A stretch of DNA of 7,359 nt, taken from Thermoplasmata archaeon. GTDB lineage: Archaea; Thermoplasmatota; Thermoplasmata; Thermoplasmatales; Thermoplasmataceae. The translations under genes and the position numbers were made by a program. The DNA is taken from contig JAJZXP010000362.1 in the NCBI GenBank assembly GCA_021806345.1, forward strand, positions 1-7,359, written 5' to 3'. Numbering within the stretch: the first letter of the stretch is position 1; every line of letters starts with the position of its first letter. Below are positions 1-4,902 of the stretch, one piece after another. The notes below the pieces were generated by a model. That model saw only the letters and a program-made list of their open reading frames with translations, searched no databases and was not told the origin of the DNA.

Positions 1-82
1 TGGTTGATGTTTTTTTCTGGTAAAACTTCCTGTATACTGTCTTGTCTGTAAGCAGGCTACCACCGATCTTGATTATATCCAT
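1..82 (-). CDS. ipk: Isopentenyl phosphate kinase, N-terminal fragment (runs off the left edge)
   Basis: The minus strand from an ATG at 82 reads MDIIKIGGSLLTDKTVYRKF and continues to the window edge (27 codons visible). The KIGGSLLTDK segment is the glycine-rich nucleotide-binding start of the amino-acid-kinase fold. Together with TDK-x-x-YR it matches archaeal isopentenyl phosphate kinase as I remember it from Thermoplasma. In that family the enzyme phosphorylates isopentenyl phosphate to isopentenyl diphosphate, the last step before isoprenoid lipid synthesis, in the cytoplasm. The start is supported because the frame is closed by a stop at 110-112 with no other ATG between, and an AT-rich box lies about 27 bases upstream, as for a leaderless archaeal mRNA. 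Only the first tenth of the protein is seen, so another amino-acid kinase cannot be excluded. Confidence 0.78.
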   Translation of the reverse strand, partial: MDIIKIGGSLLTDKTVYRKFYQKKTST

Positions 83-105
83 TTCACTAATGATGTCATT
101 CGCTC

Positions 106-113
106 TTAATTAT
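106..113 (-). promoter_or_regulatory. TATA-like box of the isopentenyl phosphate kinase gene
   Basis: Reads ATAATTAA on the minus strand, centred about 27 bases before the ATG at 82. That spacing suits an archaeal TATA box with transcription starting at or next to the start codon. Confidence 0.4.
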
Positions 114-180
114 GTTTTTGAAGACCTTTCCATGACAGTATATGTTGAAATGTGCAGTTCCTACGGTAAATCAAGCAAAA

Positions 181-190
181 ATTAAATTAT
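181..190 (+). promoter_or_regulatory. TATA-like box of the tRNA-Ala gene
   Basis: ATTAAATTAT is centred about 28 bases before the first base of the tRNA, a normal archaeal TATA position. It is the only strongly AT-rich box at that distance. Confidence 0.4.
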
Positions 191-213
191 GTATTAACAC
201 ATACTGGTGAAAA

Positions 214-285
214 GGGCCGGTAGATCAGCGGTAGATCGCTTGCTTTGCAAGCAAGAGGCCTCGGGTTCAAATCCCGACCGGTCCA
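214..285 (+). tRNA. tRNA-Ala, anticodon TGC
   Basis: A full 72-base cloverleaf can be drawn. Acceptor stem GGGCCGG (214-220) pairs with CCGGTCC (278-284) with one G-T pair; discriminator base is A285. The D stem is GATC (223-226) with GATC (234-237). The anticodon stem is CTTGC with GCAAG around the loop TTTGCAA, giving anticodon TGC at 246-248. The T arm is TCGGG-TTCAAAT-CCCGA. There is no intron and CCA is not encoded, as in many archaea. A T-run follows at 290. The gene stands at the edge between the core gene to its left and the accessory stretch to its right, and tRNA genes are common integration targets in archaea. No second copy of its 3' end was found in the window. Confidence 0.97.
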
Positions 286-289
286 TTGA

Positions 290-296
290 TTTTTTT
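290..296 (+). terminator. T-run terminator after tRNA-Ala
   Basis: Seven consecutive T bases begin five bases after the tRNA. Oligo-T runs just behind a stable RNA are typical archaeal termination signals. No hairpin other than the tRNA itself is needed. Confidence 0.5.
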
Positions 297-414
297 ATTG
301 CTTATAAAAACTTGAGTTATACGTGTTCACTCATATTTATCGATAGTTCAGGATTGGAAGCGTTATCAAAAATATTGGTTACCCCATTATTAGTGGCCCT
401 GATTAGCTCTTACA

Positions 415-747
415 TTACCGTTTCTCTGCTATTCCATGACTCATAACGAATGTAGAGTTAGCAATACCAAGTTTCTTGGCCATTTGATCAGAATTTATCC
501 TACGCGGAATATCGTAATAGCCGGAATAATACGCTTCCTTCAGAACCCTAAGTTGTTTGCTAGTGAGGGTATCCAGTGGTGAACCTATCGGTAGTCTTGC
601 TTTTGACACCGATAAAACTCTTAAATCTAACCCTTCAGTCTTTCCGGCTTCAATGAATTTTGATATAGCCTCTGAATTGGTAAGAAAAGTAACAAGGTAG
701 TTATCATTGACGACTTCAATTGATAAAGGAAAAATATCTAGAACCAT
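415..747 (-). CDS. Bat-like HTH_10 transcription regulator, 5' end probably frameshifted
   Basis: The C-terminal half (residues about 62-110) matches the HTH_10 (bacterio-opsin activator type) DNA-binding domain: LTSKQLRVLKEAYYSGYYDI, then PRRI, then AKKLGIANSTF and AEKR at the end. The family's usual LT-x-x-Q, GYYD-x-PR and LG(I/V)-x-x-ST signatures are all visible. The protein stops directly after the domain, as family members do. At 110 residues it is short; relatives are about 200 or more with a larger N-terminal sensor-like domain. The frame is open upstream to base 858 but offers no ATG there, while another frame has an ATG at 859-862 behind a good promoter box. That suggests a frameshift between about 775 and 845, making this a decayed or misread gene. 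It would act as a transcription factor; its target is unknown. Confidence 0.65.
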   Translation of the reverse strand: MVLDIFPLSIEVVNDNYLVTFLTNSEAISKFIEAGKTEGLDLRVLSVSKARLPIGSPLDTLTSKQLRVLKEAYYSGYYDIPRRINSDQMAKKLGIANSTFVMSHGIAEKR

Positions 748-772
748 GTCAGGTGGTTGATCAACCAGATAA

Positions 773-862
773 CTAATAAGATTGGCAGCCAGTAAGTAAA
801 CCAGAATGGAGAAAATCCAGCCTATCTGAGATAAAATGATTGACTGGTTTTTCTGCCATCAT
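773..862 (-). pseudogene. Likely displaced 5' end of the HTH_10 regulator
   Basis: An ATG pair at 857-862 on the minus strand opens 29 codons (begins MMAEKPVNHFISDRLDFLHS) and stops at 773-775. This overlaps the open frame that leads into the HTH_10 protein, one frame over. A TTTAAA box stands about 25 bases before the ATG, so this is where transcription and translation would naturally start. The two frames together would give a protein nearer the family's usual size. The join is inference; I do not recognise the 29 residues on their own. Confidence 0.35.
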
Positions 863-883
863 ATTTATTTTTGATCTTATCTG

Positions 884-889
884 TTTAAA
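884..889 (-). promoter_or_regulatory. TATA-like box for the HTH_10 regulator
   Basis: TTTAAA is centred 24-27 bases before the ATG pair at 857-862 on the minus strand, the spacing expected for a leaderless archaeal transcript. Confidence 0.4.
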
Positions 890-901
890 TGACACGAAAA
901 G

Positions 902-916
902 ACATCATTATGATGT
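902..916. promoter_or_regulatory. 15-base palindrome upstream of the HTH_10 promoter, possible operator
   Basis: ACATCAT-T-ATGATGT is a perfect 7-base inverted repeat with a one-base centre, lying 13 bases upstream of the TTTAAA box. Its size and place fit a binding site for a dimeric regulator, possibly the neighbouring HTH protein itself. Function is inferred from position only. Confidence 0.35.
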
Positions 917-1120
917 GTGATTAATTTAAGCAATAGTGATTACTGCGGAAGAATGCCAGAGTAGAAAATCATTGGCAAGGATCAACATCAAAACACTACT
1001 CCAGGAATGGGGTAGGCTTCACAACCGGTAAGGAAGAGGTCTTATGAAGAGATAATCAGTACATTTTTAGAAAGGGACAGAAATAAGTCAAATGTATTCT
1101 TCAATCTTAATCTCCCAGTT

Positions 1121-1336
1121 GTGGACAGATTTATTCTCACATTGATAGAAGATGGAGTGAGAACTTCAAAGGTTATTCTGACTAGGCTTAAGAAGGAAAA
1201 TTTTAACCTCTCCTTGAGATCGCTTCAGTCTCATCTGGAATACCTGACCAGAGACAATCTGATTATAAGAAAAAGGAAAGACTATGGAAATGAATACGAA
1301 TATTTCATCTCAAATTATGAGAAAGCATTAGAATAA
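1121..1336 (+). CDS. Small winged-helix DNA-binding protein, probably missing its natural start
   Basis: From the GTG at 1121 the protein is 71 residues. It shows a winged-helix pattern: a helix with LTLIEDGVRTSKVILTRLKK, a recognition-helix segment LSLRSLQSHLEYLTRDNLI, then a basic and aromatic wing RKRKDYGNEYEYF. It probably binds DNA as a small regulator. The same frame is open back to 1016 and the added residues look genuine (RKRSYEEIISTFLE), resembling the usual first helix of small archaeal winged-helix regulators. Yet no ATG, GTG or TTG precedes that helix; the codon where a start would be expected (1028) is GTA. No ribosome-binding site or TATA box precedes the GTG at 1121. It is either expressed in shortened form or a decayed gene. 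Target unknown. Confidence 0.5.
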   Translation: MDRFILTLIEDGVRTSKVILTRLKKENFNLSLRSLQSHLEYLTRDNLIIRKRKDYGNEYEYFISNYEKALE

Positions 1337-1527
1337 AATGGTAGCAAGAGGATTTATTTTTATCCATCGCTCATTTTAAAACGATTTAAGGCGTATTCAG
1401 CAATTCTCAAGTGATATTATACCTTAAAAAACATGGGGATTTTGCACAATATCGGCATAAGAATAAAATAGTAATCCATCTAATACATTGAACAGCTATT
1501 AAGAATACTTTTGGCCTTGATGAGAGA
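1337..1527. other. Gap between the winged-helix gene and the nuclease-like gene
   Basis: AT-rich, with only very short open frames on either strand and no recognisable RNA or repeat. Nothing supportable was found before the promoter box that begins at 1528. Confidence 0.4.
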
Positions 1528-1539
1528 TTAAATATATAT
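1528..1539 (+). promoter_or_regulatory. TATA box of the nuclease-like gene
   Basis: TTAAATATATAT is centred about 26-27 bases before the TTG at 1561, so transcription should begin at the start codon. This supports the unusual TTG start and a leaderless transcript. Confidence 0.55.
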
Positions 1540-1560
1540 GCAACAGGTTCTTTCTATTTA

Positions 1561-2139
1561 TTGATAAAAATTAACTCATTTTTGACCGATTTGAAAAGAG
1601 CTGTTGATGAATCTGCTAAAACTCTAAGAAAAAATGTGGTAAGCGAAGATTTAGCTAGAAGATATAGGGAGCAAAGGCAGGAGGCTCAATTTGTTTCAGA
1701 AGTGTATTATAATTTTAGAAATAATGGATATAAATCAAAGAGTCTTTTCATGGAATATTCTTATCCTTCTGTTGAAATGGAAGGAGAAGAGAAGAGGCTT
1801 AAGCCTGATTTAATCTTCGAAAGTAATGGATATGACCATGTAGTGGAATTTAAAGTGTTCTGGGAAGGAGACAGAGAAGCAAATTCTTCGAAGATCAGTA
1901 AAAGACAAAAAGATACTACAATAAAAAAGTATTACGAAAAAATGTTACTATATTCTCGTTTGAAGGATCAACCAATAAAAAACTTATACCTAGTTTTTAC
2001 TTATGTTGGTCCATCAAAAATAGAAAACGGAAAAGCGTTTAATGCGCAAGAGTTTTATAAATCTGTATCCACATATGTTTTGGATATGGAATCAAAAAAG
2101 AAAGAAACCGAAATTCCAATAAAGGTAATAATAGGATAA
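1561..2139 (+). CDS. PD-(D/E)XK nuclease-like protein
   Basis: A 192-residue protein, started at TTG because of the well-placed TATA box. The core of a PD-(D/E)XK fold can be read: Pro82-Asp83 in LKPDLIF, followed after 12 residues by Glu96-Phe97-Lys98 in VVEFKVF. An upstream helix carries acidic residues (Glu41, Glu47 in EAQFVSEVYY) as in restriction-endonuclease-like folds. A predicted strand LYLVFTYVG (about residues 142-150) follows. No extra DNA-binding or helicase domain is visible, and the length fits a minimal single-domain nuclease. Families with this fold cut or repair DNA in restriction, recombination and mobile-element defence. The specific role is unknown; the neighbouring NYN ribonuclease and HEPN-like gene hint at a defence or mobile-element setting. 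A non-catalytic relative remains possible. Confidence 0.6.
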   Translation: MIKINSFLTDLKRAVDESAKTLRKNVVSEDLARRYREQRQEAQFVSEVYYNFRNNGYKSKSLFMEYSYPSVEMEGEEKRLKPDLIFESNGYDHVVEFKVFWEGDREANSSKISKRQKDTTIKKYYEKMLLYSRLKDQPIKNLYLVFTYVGPSKIENGKAFNAQEFYKSVSTYVLDMESKKKETEIPIKVIIG

Positions 2140-2366
2140 CATTTGAAAATGATAATTTCCACTCTTTATTTTAGCTTCGAGGATGAGTAGAGATCAATTT
2201 TAAGAGACATGACAGAATAAAAAGATTATCCAGAATTATTCAAGATTAATTTGTAATCCGTAATTATTTGGTTGATCATCACTACTACTATTTTATTCCT
2301 CTCTTGAAAAAAGTTCTATGGCTGGACCAAACGAAAAAATATATGAATATTGTATGATTATATATT
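2140..2366. other. Intergenic stretch after the nuclease-like gene
   Basis: AT-rich, with stops in all frames except tiny ORFs (for example a 21-codon frame from an ATG at 2318). It contains a short ACT repeat near 2281-2290 and a TATA-like box at 2337-2344. No gene is supported. Confidence 0.4.
2337..2344 (+). promoter_or_regulatory. TATA-like box before the 33-residue ORF
   Basis: AAATATAT is centred about 26 bases before the ATG at 2367, the leaderless spacing seen elsewhere in the window. The surroundings are AT-rich, so chance is possible. Confidence 0.3.
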
Positions 2367-2468
2367 ATGAGTTCAATGGTTAAATATGGTAAAATTGTTT
2401 GGTTTTACGCAATGTTTTTTAACACATCCCTTTGCTATAAGCTAGGAAATTTAGGGGTGAGTTATTGA
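2367..2468 (+). CDS. Possible 33-residue small protein or leader peptide
   Basis: ATG to TGA encodes 33 residues (begins MSSMVKYGKIVWFYAMFF), hydrophobic and aromatic in the middle. The case for it is context: a TATA-like box at the right distance, and a stop (2466-2468) that overlaps the TTG start of the next gene (2465-2467) as TTGA, with a GGTGA ribosome-binding site inside its last codons. This would let translation pass from one frame to the next. I do not recognise the sequence, and an ORF of this length can arise by chance. Confidence 0.3.
   Translation: MSSMVKYGKIVWFYAMFFNTSLCYKLGNLGVSY
2434..2441 (+). promoter_or_regulatory. TATA-like box before the gene at 2465
   Basis: GCTATAAG is centred 27 bases before the TTG at 2465. 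It is an alternative to, or an addition to, transcription from the box at 2337. Confidence 0.3.
2454..2460 (+). promoter_or_regulatory. Ribosome-binding site that sets the TTG start at 2465
   Basis: GGGGTGA lies four bases before the TTG at 2465 and contains the GGTGA core complementary to archaeal 16S rRNA. It supports starting the next gene at 2465 rather than at the TTG at 2572, which has no such site. Confidence 0.45.
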
Positions 2469-2844
2469 CAAAAGAGTCAAATGAGAATAATTACACCTAT
2501 ACCAATAAAGGTGCAGTTTTGTATTATGATCCAATGAATCAGGGGTCCTAAAAATACCTGAGATTAAGTTTTTGGATGGAAGAGGAGCGATTTATGAGGT
2601 TTATGAAGTTGGAAAGTTTCCTAACTTTAATATTCCATTTGTAACAGTAAAGGAAAATGGAAAACTTACTCTATATAGACTACCTCAATGGTATTTATCT
2701 TGGGTAGACTCTGCTGATTTAATTAACTACCTAGCCAATGAAATATTTCCGTCAAAGGTTGAATTCGGCTTTATAATTTCTGAAGAACGTTACTATGCAG
2801 AACTTCTCTATGACAGTGGAGATTATGTGAAGGGTAAAATTTAA
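2465..2844 (+). pseudogene. Unrecognised protein of about 127 residues, split by an apparent one-base frameshift
   Basis: Two frames read as one protein. The first starts at TTG 2465 behind a good ribosome-binding site and gives 28 residues (begins MTKESNENNYTYTNKGAVLY, ends MNQGS). The second is open from 2530 and runs to 2844, continuing GVLKIPEIKFLDGRG and so on; taken alone it would start at TTG 2572 and be 90 residues. They meet in the G-run at 2542-2545: one more G would fuse them as MNQGVLKIPEIKFLDG. The joined product has an alternating strand pattern (GAIYEVYEV, PFVTVKENGKLTLYRL, KVEFGFIISEERYYAELLY) suggesting a small beta-rich fold, with no motif I know. The lesion may be real decay, a sequence error or slippage. 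Confidence 0.5.
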
Positions 2845-2956
2845 AATATTACAGAATTGAAATTGGAATGGATCAAGATTAATGAAAGAAATTAATTGGA
2901 ACTTGAGATACTTATTGAGTAATGATTTATTCTATTAGTAAAGTTAGTGCTACTAC

Positions 2957-2980
2957 TTTAGATTAAATTTTAGATTAAAT
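2957..2980 (+). repeat. Perfect 12-base tandem repeat
   Basis: TTTAGATTAAAT occurs twice back to back. It lies in the 250-base spacer before the NYN gene. It could be a duplicated regulatory element or a slippage product. Confidence 0.7.
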
Positions 2981-3092
2981 ATAGGCAAAAGATATTAATA
3001 CTTCTAATAGATACTTAGTTACATCATAAAATATGATGAGAGGTAAAAATGATCCCCAGTGTTCCGGCAGGGACATTGGATGAGAATATTTT

Positions 3093-3097
3093 GAGGT
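3093..3097 (+). promoter_or_regulatory. Ribosome-binding site of the NYN gene
   Basis: GAGGT stands four bases before the ATG at 3102 and decides that start. An in-frame stop at 3081-3083 rules out any earlier one. Confidence 0.55.
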
Positions 3098-3101
3098 TTC
3101 T

Positions 3102-3692
3102 ATGCGGGAATGCATTGTTTATATTGATGATGGGTATTTGTCAAAGATATCTAAGCATTTTGGCGGATCGGAACATTTAAAGATTGATTATTACAGGCTT
3201 GCTAATAACATGGCAGGAGATTTAAAATATTGGTGTGTGGAGAGAAATCTGTACTGTGCTCCACCTTTTCAGGCTAATCCCCCAACTCAAGAAGAATCAA
3301 AGAGGAAAAGTGGTTATGATAAGCTTGTATACGCTTTAAGGAGAAATTCTGGCTTCAATGTACGAGAAGGAAGATTGCAGAAAGTAGATGGTGAATTCCA
3401 CCAAAAAGGAGTTGATACATGGTTAACAATGGATTTGATGAAGTTGAAAAGTGATTATAACAAAATTCAAACTGCCATCTTATTGACATGCGACACTGAT
3501 TTTGTTCCTGTAATTAAAGAGATTCGAGACTATGGAATAAAAGTAATCTTATATTATTACAGTGACTTCCAAAGAAATTCTATTTTCTCCATGTCAGACC
3601 ACTTATTGAAAGAGGTTGATCAAAGAATTCTTATAACTAAAGAATTCTTAAATAAATCACTGATGAGAATGAATGGCGAATCCAGTCATTAA
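3102..3692 (+). CDS. NYN-domain (PIN-like) ribonuclease
   Basis: A 196-residue protein with the full set of NYN signatures. The first strand CIVYIDDGYL carries Asp9/Asp10, where the family keeps its first metal-binding acid. QKGVDTWLTMDLMKL (about 101-115) holds the classic KGVD motif with Asp105 and Asp111. AILLTCDTDFVPVIKEIRDY (about 125-144) has Asp131 and Asp133 in the D-x-D position, and GIKVILYYYSD follows as the next strand. These acids form the metal-dependent RNase site of the PIN-like fold. NYN proteins are known or proposed to cut RNA in processing, decay or toxin-like roles. A basic insert (residues 64-82) and a short C-terminal helix surround the core. All key residues are present, so the gene looks functional, unlike its neighbours. 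The RNA target is unknown. Confidence 0.8.
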   Translation: MRECIVYIDDGYLSKISKHFGGSEHLKIDYYRLANNMAGDLKYWCVERNLYCAPPFQANPPTQEESKRKSGYDKLVYALRRNSGFNVREGRLQKVDGEFHQKGVDTWLTMDLMKLKSDYNKIQTAILLTCDTDFVPVIKEIRDYGIKVILYYYSDFQRNSIFSMSDHLLKEVDQRILITKEFLNKSLMRMNGESSH

Positions 3693-3841
3693 TTAAATTA
3701 TTAGAACATTGTTATTTGTTAAAGTCTAACAGTAATTCATCCGTAAATAATGGTAGAAAGAAGAGTGTCGACAAAACATTGCCTATGACCCAGCCAAAGA
3801 TTCTATCGTACCTAAATGGAAAACACAGGAATTATGCTTAA

Positions 3842-3848
3842 TTTTTTT
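3842..3848 (+). terminator. T-run, possible terminator downstream of the NYN gene
   Basis: Seven T bases in a row about 150 bases after the NYN stop codon. Oligo-T tracts end archaeal transcripts, but the region is AT-rich and the distance is long. Confidence 0.25.
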
Positions 3849-3917
3849 ATTCACAATTAATTTATAAACCATTTAATGTATATTTAACGATTTCCCAATG
3901 ATATCATATCTCGCAAC

Positions 3918-3965
3918 TTTTTATAACTAAGTAATTCTTTGGCATAAAACAGAATGTTATAAAAA
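3918..3965. repeat. Inverted repeat with perfect 10-base arms
   Basis: TTTTTATAAC (3918-3927) and GTTATAAAAA (3956-3965) are exact reverse complements separated by 28 bases. Possible roles are a recombinase or regulator site, a hairpin in RNA, or a mobile-element end. The arms are AT-rich, which lowers the significance. Confidence 0.6.
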
Positions 3966-3968
3966 ATT

Positions 3969-3985
3969 AGAAGATTGATTCTTCT
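3969..3985 (+). repeat. Small hairpin next to the inverted repeat
   Basis: AGAAGA pairs with TCTTCT around a five-base loop. It follows the larger inverted repeat by three bases. Confidence 0.4.
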
Positions 3986-4037
3986 GACAACTGATCTTTA
4001 GTATGAACCAAAAGCAAACATGTCAAAGTATGCATTT

Positions 4038-4157
4038 TGTCATGTCATGAAACCTGCTTTGAATGATTGTTTATATACTACTCTAAGCCAATCTAAAGAG
4101 ATCTCTAACATAGTTAACCACAGACCTATTTAAAGAGTTAGATAATGTCATGTCATG
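4038..4157 (+). repeat. 12-base direct repeat flanking the start of the recombinase remnant
   Basis: TGTCATGTCATG occurs at 4038-4049 and again at 4146-4157, 108 bases apart. Each copy is itself built of TGTCA-type units. The second copy overlaps the first ATG in the recombinase frame. It could be a pair of binding sites or the scar of a duplication. Confidence 0.55.
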
Positions 4158-4786
4158 GCTTTGCCCATCCCAAAGAACATGATGATCCAATCCAGTAGAA
4201 GATCTCTGTCAATAGATTTTTTTCAGATGATGAGGTTCAGAAGATCTTTTATGAGATATCTGAAAAGATCAATACTGATAAAAAGAGAACAGATAAACAT
4301 AAGAGATATTTTCTCCTGGTTGAATTCCTATATCGAACAGGCGGTAGAAAAGATGAAGTTCTCCTGGTTAAACCATCAGATATAAATCTGGCCACAAATT
4401 CAATCAGGATGAAGACTCTAAAACAAGGGAAAGATAAAAATGGAATTCAAAGGGAGAAATACAGGGTTATACCATTGCATTTAGAGTTAAGGGATGCATA
4501 CATGCAGTATCTCCTCGATAAGAACATTTCAACAAAATCTGAGGATCCTTTATTTCCAATGTCCAGGCAGGTAGTGGATCTTTATTTTAAGAAGATGCAG
4601 GATAAACTTGGTTTTAAGGTTCATGCCCATAAATTCAGGCATACCTTTGCTGTTAAGGCTATAATGGATAATGTGCCATTGAATATACTGCAGCAATGGT
4701 TAGGACATTCATCAGTTTTCACTACATCGATATATACTCAAATAACAGGAATGGATACGTCAGAGTTTATGGGGAGGATAACATGA
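4145..4786 (+). pseudogene. Tyrosine recombinase (XerC/D-like integrase), catalytic domain intact, N-terminal half broken
   Basis: From base 4199 the frame reads 195 residues of a complete catalytic domain: the opening VNRFFSDDEVQKIFYEI, the first catalytic Arg in YRTGGRKDEV (codon 4346), the Lys-bearing hairpin around MKTLKQGKDKNG, HKFRH with His (4628) and Arg (4637), LGHSS with His (4706), and the nucleophile Tyr in SIYTQ (4733). This chemistry cuts and rejoins DNA through a phosphotyrosine link. The frame carries a TAG at 4196-4198, before which only 17 codons follow the ATG at 4145. The usual N-terminal core-binding domain is missing or scattered over other frames. No ATG lies between the TAG and the catalytic Arg; the first ATG (4409) leaves only 125 residues lacking that Arg. 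It is therefore probably inactive. Its stop overlaps the next gene's ATG as ATGA. Confidence 0.82.
4771..4777 (+). promoter_or_regulatory. Strong ribosome-binding site at the integrase/HEPN-like junction
   Basis: GGGGAGG lies five bases before the ATG at 4783, inside the last codons of the recombinase. It is the strongest Shine-Dalgarno match in the window and fixes the true start of the downstream gene at 4783. Confidence 0.7.
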
Positions 4787-4884
4787 CTAATAAAAAAAGA
4801 AACAAAAATGCAGACTCCAACCCGGCCTTTGATGAACTTTTCCTGCAAGGTAAAAATGACCCTCCAAAGTTTGCTGCCTTATAG
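4783..4884 (+). pseudogene. 5' part of the HEPN-like gene, ending at an in-frame amber codon
   Basis: ATG at 4783 overlaps the recombinase TGA (ATGA) and follows the GGGGAGG site. It gives 33 residues (begins MTNKKRNKNADSNPAFDELF, ends DPPKFAAL) and stops at TAG 4882-4884. The very same frame then continues without another stop into the 169-residue HEPN-like protein. The residues after the TAG (FSQDGDMGMYFYGYKNA) lie upstream of the next ATG and look like coding sequence. I therefore read this as the N-terminus of one protein of about 209 codons. It could instead be a separate small protein. Confidence 0.6.
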
Positions 4885-4902
4885 TTTTCCCAAGACGGGG
4901 AT

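Larger units (their letters stand above)
3693..4144. other. Gene-free stretch with repeats and coding scraps before the recombinase
   Basis: No intact gene in 450 bases. Two overlapping plus-strand frames at about 3757-3860 look faintly coding (one contains MTQPKILSYLNGKHRNYA and stops at 3839-3841; the other QNIAYDPAKDSIVPKWK), so a remnant may be present, but neither has a start signal. Also present are a T-run (3842-3848), an inverted repeat (3918-3965), a small hairpin (3969-3985) and the first copy of a 12-base repeat (4038-4049). Short frames at 4047-4140 (CLYTTLSQSKEISNIV; DLFKELDNVMSWL) may be pieces of the recombinase N-terminal domain. Confidence 0.45.

Noticed and set aside
207..446. 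79-codon plus-strand ORF
   Set aside because: Its first third is the tRNA-Ala sequence read as codons. The rest has no start or ribosome-binding site and overlaps the 3' end of the HTH_10 gene.
4155..4385. 76-codon plus-strand ORF
   Set aside because: It lies out of frame over the recombinase catalytic domain, whose own frame (4199 onward) carries the recognisable motifs. It is a shadow.
4696..4884. 62-codon reading of the frame that ends at 4884
   Set aside because: The part before 4783 overlaps the catalytic end of the recombinase. The GGGGAGG site places the true start at 4783.
4196..4884. Pyrrolysine or general amber recoding as the firm explanation of the two in-frame TAG codons
   Set aside because: The recombinase has further lesions besides its TAG, the gene at 6449-7174 ends normally at TAG, and no pyl gene is in the window. 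It is kept only as a hypothesis to test.
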